Positions 20,166 to 29,380 of a stretch of DNA of 64,000 bases are shown here, piece after piece. How positions within the stretch are numbered: position 1 is the first letter of the stretch; each line of letters begins with the position of its first letter. The notes under the pieces were generated by a model. That model did not search any database. It was not told the DNA's origin and was given only the letters and a program-made list of their open reading frames with translations. Source of the DNA: Chromobacterium sphagni (lineage in GTDB: Bacteria > Pseudomonadota > Gammaproteobacteria > Burkholderiales > Chromobacteriaceae); contig NZ_MKCT01000017.1 in assembly GCF_001855555.1 (NCBI RefSeq), positions 310,001 through 374,000 of the forward strand, read 5' to 3'. A program made the translations under genes and the position numbers.

Positions 20166-21086
20166 ATGGAGAAACTGCAGCAAGATCTGTTTGTGCCGGT
20201 GGGCGACGGCGAACAGCTGTACCTGAAGCGTGTTTGCGGCCGCCGGGGTGGCGAGCCGGTGCTGATGGTGCATGGGGTGATGGCCAATGGGCGCACCTTT
20301 TATACCGAATCCGGCAAGGGGCTGGCGCATTACCTGGCCGATGCCGGCTACGACGTGTACGTGGCCGACCTGCGTGGCCGGGGCCGCAGCACTCCCAAGA
20401 TCAGCCGCGCCTCGCGCCATGGCCAGACCGAAACCATCTGCGAGGACCTGCCGGCACTGCACGCCTTCATCCAGAGGCGCAGCGGCAGCCAGAAGCTGCA
20501 CTGGATCGCCCATTCCTGGGGCGGCGTGCACATGACGAGCTGCCTGGTGCGCTTTCCGGAGATCGCGGCCGAGGTGGCCAGCCTGGTCTATTTCGGCACC
20601 AAGCGCAGCGTGCGGGTGAGCAACCTGAACAAGTTGGTCGAGGTGGATTTCATGTGGAACATCGCCTCGCGCTGGCTGATCCGCGCCTGCGGCTACCTGC
20701 CGGCGCGCCGCATCCGGCTGGGCGCCGACGACGAGAGCGACAAGAGCCATCTGCAAAGCATGCTGTGGGCGCAGCCCAAGCCCTGGGTGGATAGCGACGA
20801 CGGCTTCGACTACGCCGCCGCCGCGCGCGCCAGCCGCCTGCCGCCGGCCTTGTACTTCGCCGCTGCCAACGACCCCTGCCGCGGCCATCCGGACGATGTG
20901 CGCCGCTTCCGTGACGAGTCCGGTCCGCATGTGTCCTGCCTGCATCTGCTGTCGCGCCGCGCCGGCCATCTGCACGACTACAACCACGTGTCGCTGCTGA
21001 CTCACCCGGACGCGCCGCGCGACCATTTCCCCTTGGCGCTGGACTGGCTGGCCGGACGGCGCGACAAAGTGGCGGAGAACTATTGA
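20166..21086 (+). CDS. Alpha/beta-hydrolase
   Basis: A 306-residue hydrolase fold protein. The nucleophile elbow is IAHSWGGVH (AHSWG). The oxyanion region is MVHGVMANGRTFY and the likely histidine base lies in RRAGHLHDYNHVS. A region around residues 150-210 could form a lid. The start is preceded by AGGAG. It is related to lipase/acyl hydrolases but the substrate cannot be told. No signal peptide is present. Confidence 0.85.
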   Translation: MEKLQQDLFVPVGDGEQLYLKRVCGRRGGEPVLMVHGVMANGRTFYTESGKGLAHYLADAGYDVYVADLRGRGRSTPKISRASRHGQTETICEDLPALHAFIQRRSGSQKLHWIAHSWGGVHMTSCLVRFPEIAAEVASLVYFGTKRSVRVSNLNKLVEVDFMWNIASRWLIRACGYLPARRIRLGADDESDKSHLQSMLWAQPKPWVDSDDGFDYAAAARASRLPPALYFAAANDPCRGHPDDVRRFRDESGPHVSCLHLLSRRAGHLHDYNHVSLLTHPDAPRDHFPLALDWLAGRRDKVAENY

Positions 21087-21162
21087 CGGCGCGCCGGAAA
21101 CTAGTCGGCCGCGGCCGAGGTCCATCGCCATTCGATCTTTAAACAAGACAAGGTGGCGTTGA

Positions 21163-21609
21163 ATGATGTTCCGCATGGTTCGCTCCGACGATATCGACAC
21201 CCTGTTCGAGGTGCGCGCCGCCACGCGCGAAAACGCGCTCAGCCGCGAGCAACTGGCTGCGCTGGGGATTACCGCGCAAGGCATGGCCGAGGCGCTGGAC
21301 TCAGGAGCGGTGAAAGGCTGGGTTTGCCTGGCGGCGGAGCGCATCGTCGGCTTCTGCCTGGCCGACATCGGTGCCGGCGAAATCCTGGTGCTAGCGGTGT
21401 TGCCGCAGCATGAGGGACGCGGGGCGGGCAAGGGCCTGCTGCAGCGGACGATAGCCGCCGTTTGCAAAGATCGGGTGTGGCTGGCGGCCAATCCCGACCC
21501 TGCCGGCCGCGCCCACGGCTTCTACCGCGCCTGTGGCTTCCTGCCGAATGGCGAGCGGGATGAGCATGGCGACGAAATCCTGGTCTACCGCGCGCAGCTG
21601 TCCGCTTGA
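21163..21609 (+). CDS. GNAT family N-acetyltransferase
   Basis: A 148-residue single-domain acetyltransferase. The acetyl-CoA pyrophosphate loop is seen in LAVLPQHEGRGAGKGLLQ, and the C-terminal NPDPAGRAHGFYRACGF is the usual beta-bulge motif. The acceptor is unknown. It stands alone between the hydrolase and the 2OG oxygenase. Confidence 0.88.
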   Translation: MMFRMVRSDDIDTLFEVRAATRENALSREQLAALGITAQGMAEALDSGAVKGWVCLAAERIVGFCLADIGAGEILVLAVLPQHEGRGAGKGLLQRTIAAVCKDRVWLAANPDPAGRAHGFYRACGFLPNGERDEHGDEILVYRAQLSA

Positions 21610-21701
21610 GCACCCGCCTGCCGGAAGTTTGACGCCGCGCATTGGCCTTGCGGCGCGGCTTGTGGTAGAAAGCGTCAGCCCGTTTTTTTAGCGCGACCAT
21701 C

Positions 21702-22325
21702 ATGACCCAGTTGCAATTCGATCTCGACGCCGTACTCGACACCCTGGCCGAAAAAGGCTGGGTCGTTATTCCGCAAGCGCTGCCCGGCGAGCTGGCGCGT
21801 AATCTGCGCGAAGCCTGCCTGCAAGTGTGGGATGAGGGACGCTTCCATCAGGCGGCAACAGGCCGCGCCGGGGGCCAGGCGCGCCGCGCCGAGATCCGTT
21901 CCGATTCCGTGTTGTGGCTGGATCAGGTGGCGGAGCTGCCGGCCGTGCGGGCCTACCATTCGGCGATGGATGAAATCATGCAGGCGGTGAACCGCGGCCT
22001 GTACCTGGGCCTGGCCGAGCTGGAGTCGCACTTCGCCGTCTATCCGCAAGGCGCTTTCTATAAAAAGCATCTGGACCGCTTCCAGGACGACGACGCGCGC
22101 ATGCTGAGCACGGTGTTCTACCTCAACGAAAACTGGCCGGCGGACAGCGGCGGCCAGATACGCCTGTATCTGGACGGCGATTGCGGCGAGCATGTTGATG
22201 TGGAACCGGAAGCCGGCACGCTGGTGCTGTTCCTTGCCGACCGTTTCTGGCATGAAGTGCTGCCGGCGCGCCGGCAGCGGCTGTCGGTCACCGGCTGGTA
22301 CCGCCGCGGCAGCCTGCCGTGGTAG
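21702..22325 (+). CDS. 2-oxoglutarate/Fe(II) oxygenase, prolyl 4-hydroxylase-like
   Basis: A 207-residue cupin-fold oxygenase. The iron ligands are His123 and Asp125 (KKHLDRF) and His184 (RFWHEVLP). Arg193 (RLSVTGWY) is placed to bind 2-oxoglutarate. The AVYPQGAFY stretch before the HxD and the FYLNENWPADSGGQIRLY after it resemble the bacterial prolyl hydroxylase PPHD of Pseudomonas, which hydroxylates elongation factor Tu. EF-Tu as substrate is therefore a reasonable but unproven guess. The gene appears to be a single unit with its own upstream region. Confidence 0.85.
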   Translation: MTQLQFDLDAVLDTLAEKGWVVIPQALPGELARNLREACLQVWDEGRFHQAATGRAGGQARRAEIRSDSVLWLDQVAELPAVRAYHSAMDEIMQAVNRGLYLGLAELESHFAVYPQGAFYKKHLDRFQDDDARMLSTVFYLNENWPADSGGQIRLYLDGDCGEHVDVEPEAGTLVLFLADRFWHEVLPARRQRLSVTGWYRRGSLPW

Positions 22326-22329
22326 CGGT

Positions 22330-23133
22330 TCAGCGCTGAGCCAGTCGGGCCTGGCGCGCCAATAGCGCCGCCCAGCCCGGATCGTCGGCGCTGTTGTCCT
22401 TCAGGGCGATGCCGGTTTGCGCGCCGCGCGCGGCGGCGATCAGCCAGGCCAGCTTGAACGCCGCCAGCGGACAGGGCAGGCCATCCGGCCGCACATTGGA
22501 GATGCAGTTGCGCTCGGCGTCGCTGCGGCCCACCCGCGGTGCGCCGGTCAGGTACAGCCCCAGGCTGTCGGGCGAACTCAGGCCCGGCCGCTCGCCTATC
22601 AGCATCACAGTCATCTTCGCCTCAAGGCATTCCCCGGCCTCGTCGGCCAGCGCCACCCGCGCCTCGCGCGCAAGCAGCAGCGGACCGATCTGCAAATCCA
22701 TTTCCTTCAGCCGCGGCAGCAGCTCCATCAGCAGCGGCCGCGCATGCTGGGCGGCGGCGCGCGAGGACAGGCCGTCGGCCAGGACCAGCAGCAGGTCGCA
22801 GCCCTTGCGCGTTTCCGCCAGCAACCGCTCGCGGCTGACGGCGTCCAGCCGGCGGCCCAAGTCCGGTCGTTGCAGGTATTCGGCGCGGTTGACGGCGGCG
22901 CTGTGGACCAGCAGCACGCGGTGGCCATCCGCCTGGAGCTGGCGCGCCAGTTCGGCGTCGTCCAGCGGGGTGTGCACCGCGTCGCGCGCCTGGGCGTGGG
23001 CCAGCGCGAAGCGCAGCGTCTCGCGGCTGGGGAGGCTGCTGCCGGCGCGGCCCAACGCGATGCGGGCGGCGGTGAGGGACGAGAACTCGCTCCAGCCGTC
23101 TTCCGTCACGATATGCTTGTCGGGCTGGCTCAT
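22330..23133 (-). CDS. eutC: Ethanolamine ammonia-lyase small subunit
   Basis: A 267-residue subunit of the adenosylcobalamin-dependent enzyme that splits ethanolamine into acetaldehyde and ammonia. Family marks are ALAHAQARDAV, LLVLADGLSSRAAAQHA, MTVMLIGERPGLSSPDSLG and the C-terminal ERNCISNVRPDGLP. Its start overlaps the eutB stop by four bases (ATGA). No carboxysome-shell eut genes are nearby, so this is the short, shell-free type of pathway. Confidence 0.96.
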   Translation of the reverse strand: MSQPDKHIVTEDGWSEFSSLTAARIALGRAGSSLPSRETLRFALAHAQARDAVHTPLDDAELARQLQADGHRVLLVHSAAVNRAEYLQRPDLGRRLDAVSRERLLAETRKGCDLLLVLADGLSSRAAAQHARPLLMELLPRLKEMDLQIGPLLLAREARVALADEAGECLEAKMTVMLIGERPGLSSPDSLGLYLTGAPRVGRSDAERNCISNVRPDGLPCPLAAFKLAWLIAAARGAQTGIALKDNSADDPGWAALLARQARLAQR

Positions 23134-24509
23134 AGGGTCTCCATCATCGCCAGCAGCTTCTGCTGGCGGGTTTGCGGCAACAGCCGGCCATGGCGGGTGA
23201 TCTCCATCGCCTCCAGCCAGTCGTCGAACTCCGGCGCGCGTTTCAGGCCCATGAGCTGGCGCAGGTAGAGCGCGTCGTGGAATGAGGTGCTCTGGTAGCC
23301 CAGCATGATGTCGTCGGCGCCGGGCACGCCGATGATGAAGTGCACGCCGGCCGCGCCCAGCATGGTCAGCAGGGTGTCCATGTCATCCTGGTCGGCTTCG
23401 GCGTGGTTGGTGTAGCAGATGTCGCAGCCCATGGGCAGGCCCAGCAGCTTGCCGCAGAAATGGTCTTCCAGGCCGGCGCGGATGATCTGCTTGCCGTTGT
23501 ACAGGTATTCCGGGCCGATGAAGCCGACCACGGTGTTGACCAGCAAGGGCGAGAAGCGGCGCGCCACCGCGTAGGCGCGCGCCTCGCAGGTCTGCTGGTC
23601 CACGTCCCAGTGGGCGCCCGCCGACAGCGCGCTGCCCTGGCCGGTTTCGAAATACATCACGTTGTCGCCCACGCCGCCGCGTTTCAATTCCAGGGCGGCC
23701 TGATGCGCCTCGTCCAGCAGCGCCAGGCTGACGCCGAAGCCGGCATTGGCTTTTTCGGTGCCGGCCACCGACTGGAACACCAGGTCCACCGGCGCGCCCT
23801 GGCGGATCAGCTGCAGCGTGGTGGTGACGTGGGTGAGCACGCAGCTCTGGGTGGGTATCGCGTAGCGCTGGCGGACTTCGTCCAGCAGCGCCAGCAGCTG
23901 GTGGATGGCCTGCGGGCTGTCGCCTGCCGGATTGATGCCCACCACCGCGTCGCCGGCGCCGTACAGCAGGCCATCCAGCATGGCGGCGGCGATGGCGCGC
24001 GGATCGTCTGCCGGGTGGTTGGGTTGCAGCCGCACTCCCATATGGCGGGGCAGGCCCTGGGTGTTGCGAAAGGCGGTGACCACCCGGCATTTCTTCGCCG
24101 CCAGCACCAGGTCCTGATTGCGCATCAGCTTGGATGCGGCCGCCGCCATTTCAGGGGTCAGTCCCGGCGCCAGCGCGGCCAGGCTGTCGGCGTTGGCGGC
24201 GTCGGACAGCAGCCAGTCGCGCAGACCGCCGACGGTGAGGTGGGAGACGGCGGCGAAGGCGGCCGTGTCATGGCTGTCCAGGATCAGCCGGGTGACTTCG
24301 TCTTCCTCGTAGGGGATCAGCGCCTCGTTGAGGAAAACCGTCAGCGGCAGCTCGGCCAGGCACATCTGCGCCGCCACCCGCTCCTCGGCGCTGGCGGCGG
24401 CGACGCCGGCCAGTTGGTCGCCGGAGCGCAGCGGGCTGGCGCGCGCCATCAGGGTTTTCAGGTCGGCGAAGCGGTAACGGCGCGGTCCTATGGTGATGGC
24501 GTGGCTCAT
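23130..24509 (-). CDS. eutB: Ethanolamine ammonia-lyase large subunit
   Basis: A 459-residue TIM-barrel subunit (E. coli EutB has 453) that binds ethanolamine and cobalamin. Conserved segments include GINPAGDSPQAIHQLL, FQSVAGTEKANAGFGV, MYFETGQGSALSAGAH and MGCDICYTNHAEADQDDMD. The start ATG overlaps the stop of the upstream permease remnant by four bases, so all three frames were once a coupled operon. It looks intact. Confidence 0.97.
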   Translation of the reverse strand: MSHAITIGPRRYRFADLKTLMARASPLRSGDQLAGVAAASAEERVAAQMCLAELPLTVFLNEALIPYEEDEVTRLILDSHDTAAFAAVSHLTVGGLRDWLLSDAANADSLAALAPGLTPEMAAAASKLMRNQDLVLAAKKCRVVTAFRNTQGLPRHMGVRLQPNHPADDPRAIAAAMLDGLLYGAGDAVVGINPAGDSPQAIHQLLALLDEVRQRYAIPTQSCVLTHVTTTLQLIRQGAPVDLVFQSVAGTEKANAGFGVSLALLDEAHQAALELKRGGVGDNVMYFETGQGSALSAGAHWDVDQQTCEARAYAVARRFSPLLVNTVVGFIGPEYLYNGKQIIRAGLEDHFCGKLLGLPMGCDICYTNHAEADQDDMDTLLTMLGAAGVHFIIGVPGADDIMLGYQSTSFHDALYLRQLMGLKRAPEFDDWLEAMEITRHGRLLPQTRQQKLLAMMETL

Positions 24510-25153
24510 GTCGGCGCTCGTGCGGATTGGGAGGCCGGGGCCGCCGCGGCGTCCGCCGGCCCCTCCAGCATGGCGTCGCCGTCCGCCGCCGCGCGCTGCT
24601 TGCCGGTCAGCAGGAAATAGGCGAAGCCCAGCAACAGCGTAACAGCAAAAACCGCGGCCAGCAGCTGGTTGTTGTAGGCCATGGCCAGCAGGCAGACCAT
24701 GGCGCAGATCAACGCCAGCGCCGGCAGCCACTTGGGCAGGTGGCCGGCGCGCGCGAGCGCGAAGATCTGCCGCGAATAGCCGATGATGATGCCGTGAAAC
24801 GACGCCACCAAGCCGAACAGCCCCAGCCATACCAGCATGTGCAGCCAGCCGCTGTGCTTGCCCACTATCATCTTCATCGCCTGCGGCAGCGGGTCGTTGA
24901 TATCGGCCAGCCTGCTCCAGTCGCCGGTGCTGCCGGGGTGCGGGATGGCGGTGGTCAGCTCGGTGAAACGGAAAATGAAGGCGGCGTGCATCCGCGCCAC
25001 GAACCGCGAAGTGCAGAGAAAGCCGAGCGTGCCGGCGGCGACCCCGCCGTAGCTCCAGCCGAAGTATTCGCCGGATATCACCAACCCCACCGCGATGCCC
25101 GATAACGGCCAGCCGCCCAGCTTGCGGGCCAATGCTTGTGTCGATGCGTTGAT
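24506..25153 (-). pseudogene. Ethanolamine permease remnant with in-frame internal deletions
   Basis: The frame encodes the start of an APC-family ethanolamine permease (LGGWPLSGIAVGLVISGEYF to FRFTELTTAIPHPG). It then jumps to a segment that belongs about 190 residues later in this family (DWSRLADINDPLPQAMK to YSRQIFALARAGHLPKW). A second jump leads to the last helices (LAMAYNNQLLAAVF). Family members are about 450 residues; only about 215 remain, so most of the transport core is missing. No ATG starts the conserved part; ATC occupies the expected place (25151-25153). The frame stays open and remains coupled to eutB. Loss of transport is inferred. Confidence 0.8.
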
Positions 25154-25365
25154 GGCTTTTCCTGTGCGCTTGTTATCCTTGCCGGAGTGGAAGGGCGGAT
25201 ATGCCGCATCGCTTGAGTATGCAAAAAAAATGCCAGCCTTGCCGGCGGATTTGCCGATCCGCAGGCCGCCATCGCCTGATTCCGGTGCATGGCCGGCAAG
25301 GGCATGCACCGCGATGGGCCGTGCTAGAATCGATTGCAATACGCAATGGAGCAGGGGAAAAGCAG

Positions 25366-26466
25366 ATGTCTGGCAATAGCATGGGGCGCTTGTTCACGGT
25401 AACTTCTTTCGGCGAGAGCCATGGGCCGGCGATAGGCTGCGTGGTGGATGGCTGCCCTCCGGGGCTGGCGCTGTCCGAGGCCGACATACAACTGGAGTTG
25501 GACCGGCGCAAGCCCGGCACCAGCCGCCACGTGACCCAGCGCCGCGAGCCGGACACGGTGGAAATCCTGTCCGGGGTGTACGAGGGCAAGACCACCGGCA
25601 CGCCGATCGCGCTGTTGATCCGCAACACCGACCAGCGCAGCAAGGACTACGGCAATATCGCCGACACTTTCCGTCCCGGCCACGCCGACTACTGCTACTG
25701 GCATAAGTATGGGGTGCGCGATCCGCGCGGCGGCGGCCGCTCGTCGGCGCGTGAAACCGCGGTGCGGGTGGCGGCTGGCGCCATCGCCAAGAAATGGCTG
25801 AACGAGAAGCACGGCATCGTGATCCGCGGCCACATGACGCAGATCGGCGAAGTGGCCATTCCGTTCACCAGCTGGGAGCACACCAATCAGAACCCTTTCT
25901 TCGCCGCCGACGCCGACATCGTGCCGCGGCTGGAGGAGTATATGGACAGCGTCCGCAAGAGCCTGGATTCGATAGGCGCGCGGCTGCGCGTGGTCGCCGA
26001 CAACGTGCCGGTGGGCTGGGGCGAGCCGGTGTTCGACCGCCTGGACGCCGACATCGCCTACGCGATGATGAGCATCAACGCGGTGAAGGGCGTGGAGATC
26101 GGCGCCGGCTTCGGCTGCGTGGCGCAGCGCGGCAGCGAGCATGGCGATGAGCTGACGCCCGAGGGCTTCGCCAGCAACCACGCCGGCGGGATGCTGGGAG
26201 GCATCTCAACCGGCCAGCAGATCGACGTTTCCATCGCCATCAAGCCCACCTCGTCCATCGCTCAGCCGCGCCGCTCGATCAACAAGCAGGGCGAAGCGGT
26301 GACGATGGAAACCCACGGCCGCCACGACCCCTGCGTCGGCATCCGCGCCACGCCGATCGCCGAGGCGATGCTGGCGCTGGTGCTGATCGACCATGCTTTG
26401 CGCCACCGCGCGCAATGCGACGATGTGCGGGTGGAAACGCCCAGAATTGCTGGGCATATCGGCTAG
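25366..26466 (+). CDS. aroC: Chorismate synthase
   Basis: A 366-residue FMN-dependent enzyme that converts EPSP to chorismate, the last common step of aromatic amino acid synthesis. Signatures are [19 protein letters not shown] near the N-terminus, the RRSSARET-type arginine/serine motif in [17 protein letters not shown], and [17 protein letters not shown] near the C-terminus. The ATG at 25366 follows AGGGGAAAAG. Chorismate feeds tryptophan synthesis, the substrate source of tnaA in this same window. Confidence 0.97.
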   Translation: MSGNSMGRLFTVTSFGESHGPAIGCVVDGCPPGLALSEADIQLELDRRKPGTSRHVTQRREPDTVEILSGVYEGKTTGTPIALLIRNTDQRSKDYGNIADTFRPGHADYCYWHKYGVRDPRGGGRSSARETAVRVAAGAIAKKWLNEKHGIVIRGHMTQIGEVAIPFTSWEHTNQNPFFAADADIVPRLEEYMDSVRKSLDSIGARLRVVADNVPVGWGEPVFDRLDADIAYAMMSINAVKGVEIGAGFGCVAQRGSEHGDELTPEGFASNHAGGMLGGISTGQQIDVSIAIKPTSSIAQPRRSINKQGEAVTMETHGRHDPCVGIRATPIAEAMLALVLIDHALRHRAQCDDVRVETPRIAGHIG

Positions 26467-26521
26467 AATTTATAGATACCGGCCGGAAATCGCCCAGGCC
26501 TGTTCGAGATAGGATGGCACC

Positions 26522-27943
26522 ATGCTGAAAAGTCTGATTGATGGCTTGGCCGGACGCCTGAAGAAAACGGCGACAGACGAAGCGGTCCAGGGGCCTGAGG
26601 TCAAGCCGGAAAGAGTCCTAGTGGCGCTGCCGGAGCCGGAGGAGGTGCCGACCGACCTGCCGGCGACCCTGGGCTTCGTTTCGCACCAGCCGGTGATGGA
26701 CCGGCAGCAGAGGGTGGTGGCCTACGACTTCTTCGTGCGCCAGGGCAAGCGCAATATCGAGGCGGGCAAGCAGCAGGAATTCGACCGCTTGCTGTTGTCG
26801 ACGCTGCAGAACATGGACGTGTTCCGGCTGCTGGCCTATCGCCGCGCTTTCGTCCATATCGCGATGACCTCGCTGGACGAGCCTCTGCTGCGCCAGATGC
26901 CGGCGGGCAGCGTGATATTCGTGCTGGAGGTGGTGCCCGGGGTGATCGTGGCCGAACACATGCTGACGCAGCTTGATCATCTGCAGAAGCTGGGGCTGCG
27001 CTTCGCGGTGGAGCCGGCGTCCTACGATCAGTCCATCCTCAGCCCGGCCTTGCAGGCCGACCTGTTCAGCCGGGTGGACTTCATGGTGCTGGACTTCGCC
27101 GGGCCGTCCACCCGGGTGCTGGCCCCCATCCTCGATCAATTGCCCAAGCGTTATCCGGGCGCGCGCTGGATGGCGCGCAATGTCGGCACCGCCGAAGACC
27201 TGGATGTCTGCCTGCGCGCGCCGGGTCATAACCGTTTCGCCTTGTTCCACGGCCCTTTCGTCACCACCGCCCACGCGCTGGAGGGCGGCAAGGTGGACAC
27301 CAGCCAGACCCGCGTGCTGCAGATCATGCGGCTATTGCGCACCAATGCAGATCCGAAGGAGGTCGAGGCGCAGTTCAAGCTGGATTCGGTGCTGTTGTTC
27401 AAGTTGCTGCGCTTCATCAACTCCCCGGTCCACGGCTTGTCGCGCAAGGTGCAGACCATAGAGGAAACCCTGCTGCTGCTGGGTAGGGAAACCCTGTTCA
27501 AATGGTTGTCCATGTTGTTGTTCACCTCGCGCAAGGAGGATGGCACCGCCGTCTCGCTGCTGGAAAAGTCGCTGATCCGCGCCCGCTTCATGGAAAAGCT
27601 GGGCGGCTATCGCGGCAACAAGCTGGAGTCGGAGCACCTGTTCCTCACCGGCATGTTTTCCTTGCTGGACGTGCTGCTCAACATTCCCTTCCCCGATGTG
27701 CTGGACCCGATGGAGCTGCCGCTGACGGTCCGGGAGGCGGTGGTGGAGCACAAGGGCATCTTCGCCTCCCATCTGTCGCTGGCTCTGGCCTGCGAGCACG
27801 GCGACAACGTGCAGATAGAGGCGCTGGTCAGGGTGCTGGATTTCGATCTGGAGCTGGCCAACCAGTACTATCTGGATTCGGTGGTGTGGGCGCAGGTGGT
27901 GCTGCGCGAGAGCGAAGTCCACAATAACGTCGAGGCGATCTGA
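26522..27943 (+). CDS. Degenerate EAL plus HDOD domain signalling protein
   Basis: A 473-residue cytoplasmic protein of YuxH type. Residues 55-270 are an EAL-like barrel (LGFVSHQPVMDRQQRVVAYDF), but the EAL triad and most metal-binding residues are absent, so cyclic-di-GMP hydrolysis is unlikely. Residues about 275-460 form an HDOD domain (IMRLLRTNADPKEVEAQFKL, then FKLLRFINSP). It may bind a ligand or partner rather than act as an enzyme. The target is unknown. Confidence 0.85.
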   Translation: MLKSLIDGLAGRLKKTATDEAVQGPEVKPERVLVALPEPEEVPTDLPATLGFVSHQPVMDRQQRVVAYDFFVRQGKRNIEAGKQQEFDRLLLSTLQNMDVFRLLAYRRAFVHIAMTSLDEPLLRQMPAGSVIFVLEVVPGVIVAEHMLTQLDHLQKLGLRFAVEPASYDQSILSPALQADLFSRVDFMVLDFAGPSTRVLAPILDQLPKRYPGARWMARNVGTAEDLDVCLRAPGHNRFALFHGPFVTTAHALEGGKVDTSQTRVLQIMRLLRTNADPKEVEAQFKLDSVLLFKLLRFINSPVHGLSRKVQTIEETLLLLGRETLFKWLSMLLFTSRKEDGTAVSLLEKSLIRARFMEKLGGYRGNKLESEHLFLTGMFSLLDVLLNIPFPDVLDPMELPLTVREAVVEHKGIFASHLSLALACEHGDNVQIEALVRVLDFDLELANQYYLDSVVWAQVVLRESEVHNNVEAI

Positions 27944-28135
27944 CGCCTGGCCGGCGCGCGTCCCGGCGCCCGCGTTCCTTCCAGGCTTGCCTGCCGCCCG
28001 ATTTGCTGGGACTGGACAGCCGCCATCTTCCTTCGTCTCCTCCGCGCTTGTACAAATACCTAGCGGCCGGCATCCGGCGGGAAGAGGCCCTTTCCTTGTG
28101 TATGCTGCAAGAAGGCCCCTTCTCCGGGTGATCCC

Positions 28136-29200
28136 ATGCCGACCGTTTTCCTTCCACCCCTGCGCGGGGCGCAGCGCCAGCAAATTGAAGTGCGGTCCCG
28201 CAGCGCGCTGGAGGCTTGCGGATCGACGCTGCGCTTCGACTTGCATTTTCCCGGGCACTGGCGGGCGCCGTCGGGACGCAATCCTTGCGCGGCGGCGATG
28301 GAGCAGGAGGTGCTGGACTGGTTTGCCGGCTTGGGGTGCACTGCGGCGGAGCTGGAGCGGGTTCAGGGTTTCTCCGTGAGCAATTACGTCGGCCAGCCCT
28401 TTCCGCGCTTATCTCGGGAACGGACCCTGCTGGTGGGAAAATTCATGGCGCTGTGGCTGTTATGGGACGACATCCAGGTGGAGAGGTTGCAGCGGATGTG
28501 GTCCCACGGCTTGCCCGATCCCGACTCGCCGGCGCAGATGTCGCGTTTCGACCGTGGTTGGGGGCAGCTGTTCGCCGATCTGGCCCGCCGCCGCAGTGCC
28601 GGCTGGATGCGCGCGCTCAACCAGGGCATGGCAGACTGGTGCCGGGCGGCGACGCGGGAGGCCAATGTGATGCGGCAGTGGCATGGCTTGGGCCGGTTGC
28701 CGGATTTTTCCGCGCAGCTGGAGTTGCGCATCGCCACCATAGGCATGTATGTCGCGCTGCGTTTGCTGGAGGACGCCTGCGATCAGGAATTCCCCGACAG
28801 TTTCCACGCCCGGCCGGCGGTGCGCCATCTGGCCAGATTGTCCAATCTGCTGGTCGGCCTCGGCAGCGACCTGTTCAGCCTGGGCAAGGATCTGGCCGGC
28901 GGGCAGATCAATTTGGTGCTGGCGCTGACGCAAGGCCAGGGCCTGAGCGCGGAGGAGGCCATACGCCGGCTGTTGGAGCTGCATCGCCAGGCGATCGGCG
29001 AGTACGATGCGCTGGCGGATGAAGCCGAGGCGCTGCCGGGCGTTGCCGCGGCGGATGTCCGCCGTTGGCTGGACGACATCCGCTACGCCACGCTGGGCCT
29101 GACGCTGTGGGAGTCGCAATCGCCGCGCTGCCGCGAGCATGCGGTGTGGATAGATGGCCGCAAGATGGCGCTGGATCTGGTCTGGCGCGAAACCGCCTGA
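28136..29200 (+). CDS. Class I terpene synthase-like protein with variant metal motifs
   Basis: A 354-residue all-helical protein. The aspartate-rich motif is WDDIQVE (Asp111, Asp112, Glu116), of the DDxxxE kind found in bacterial terpene synthases. The second metal motif is SDLFSLGKD (244-252), where most enzymes have NDxxSxxxE, so the first Asn is Ser and the last Glu is Asp. LELRIATIG (from about 195) fits the pyrophosphate-sensor region. The usual C-terminal RY pair is not seen. It probably cyclises a prenyl diphosphate, product unknown. It stands alone, with no prenyltransferase or P450 nearby. The start at 28136 is the best ATG but its ribosome site is weak. Confidence 0.78.
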   Translation: MPTVFLPPLRGAQRQQIEVRSRSALEACGSTLRFDLHFPGHWRAPSGRNPCAAAMEQEVLDWFAGLGCTAAELERVQGFSVSNYVGQPFPRLSRERTLLVGKFMALWLLWDDIQVERLQRMWSHGLPDPDSPAQMSRFDRGWGQLFADLARRRSAGWMRALNQGMADWCRAATREANVMRQWHGLGRLPDFSAQLELRIATIGMYVALRLLEDACDQEFPDSFHARPAVRHLARLSNLLVGLGSDLFSLGKDLAGGQINLVLALTQGQGLSAEEAIRRLLELHRQAIGEYDALADEAEALPGVAAADVRRWLDDIRYATLGLTLWESQSPRCREHAVWIDGRKMALDLVWRETA

Positions 29201-29380
29201 CTGCCCGTTCTCGCTTCCCGGCGTTGCCGGACTCGTGTGTTACCATTTGGCACGCATGCCGGATGGCCTTCCCTTCGCCCGCTGATGGTTTCCCTGGATG
29301 GCACTCTTTCGGACATGCATGCCTGGCTTGATGCATGTCTGCGGCGTTTCGCACCTGAAAAACGGATTGAACAGATCATT

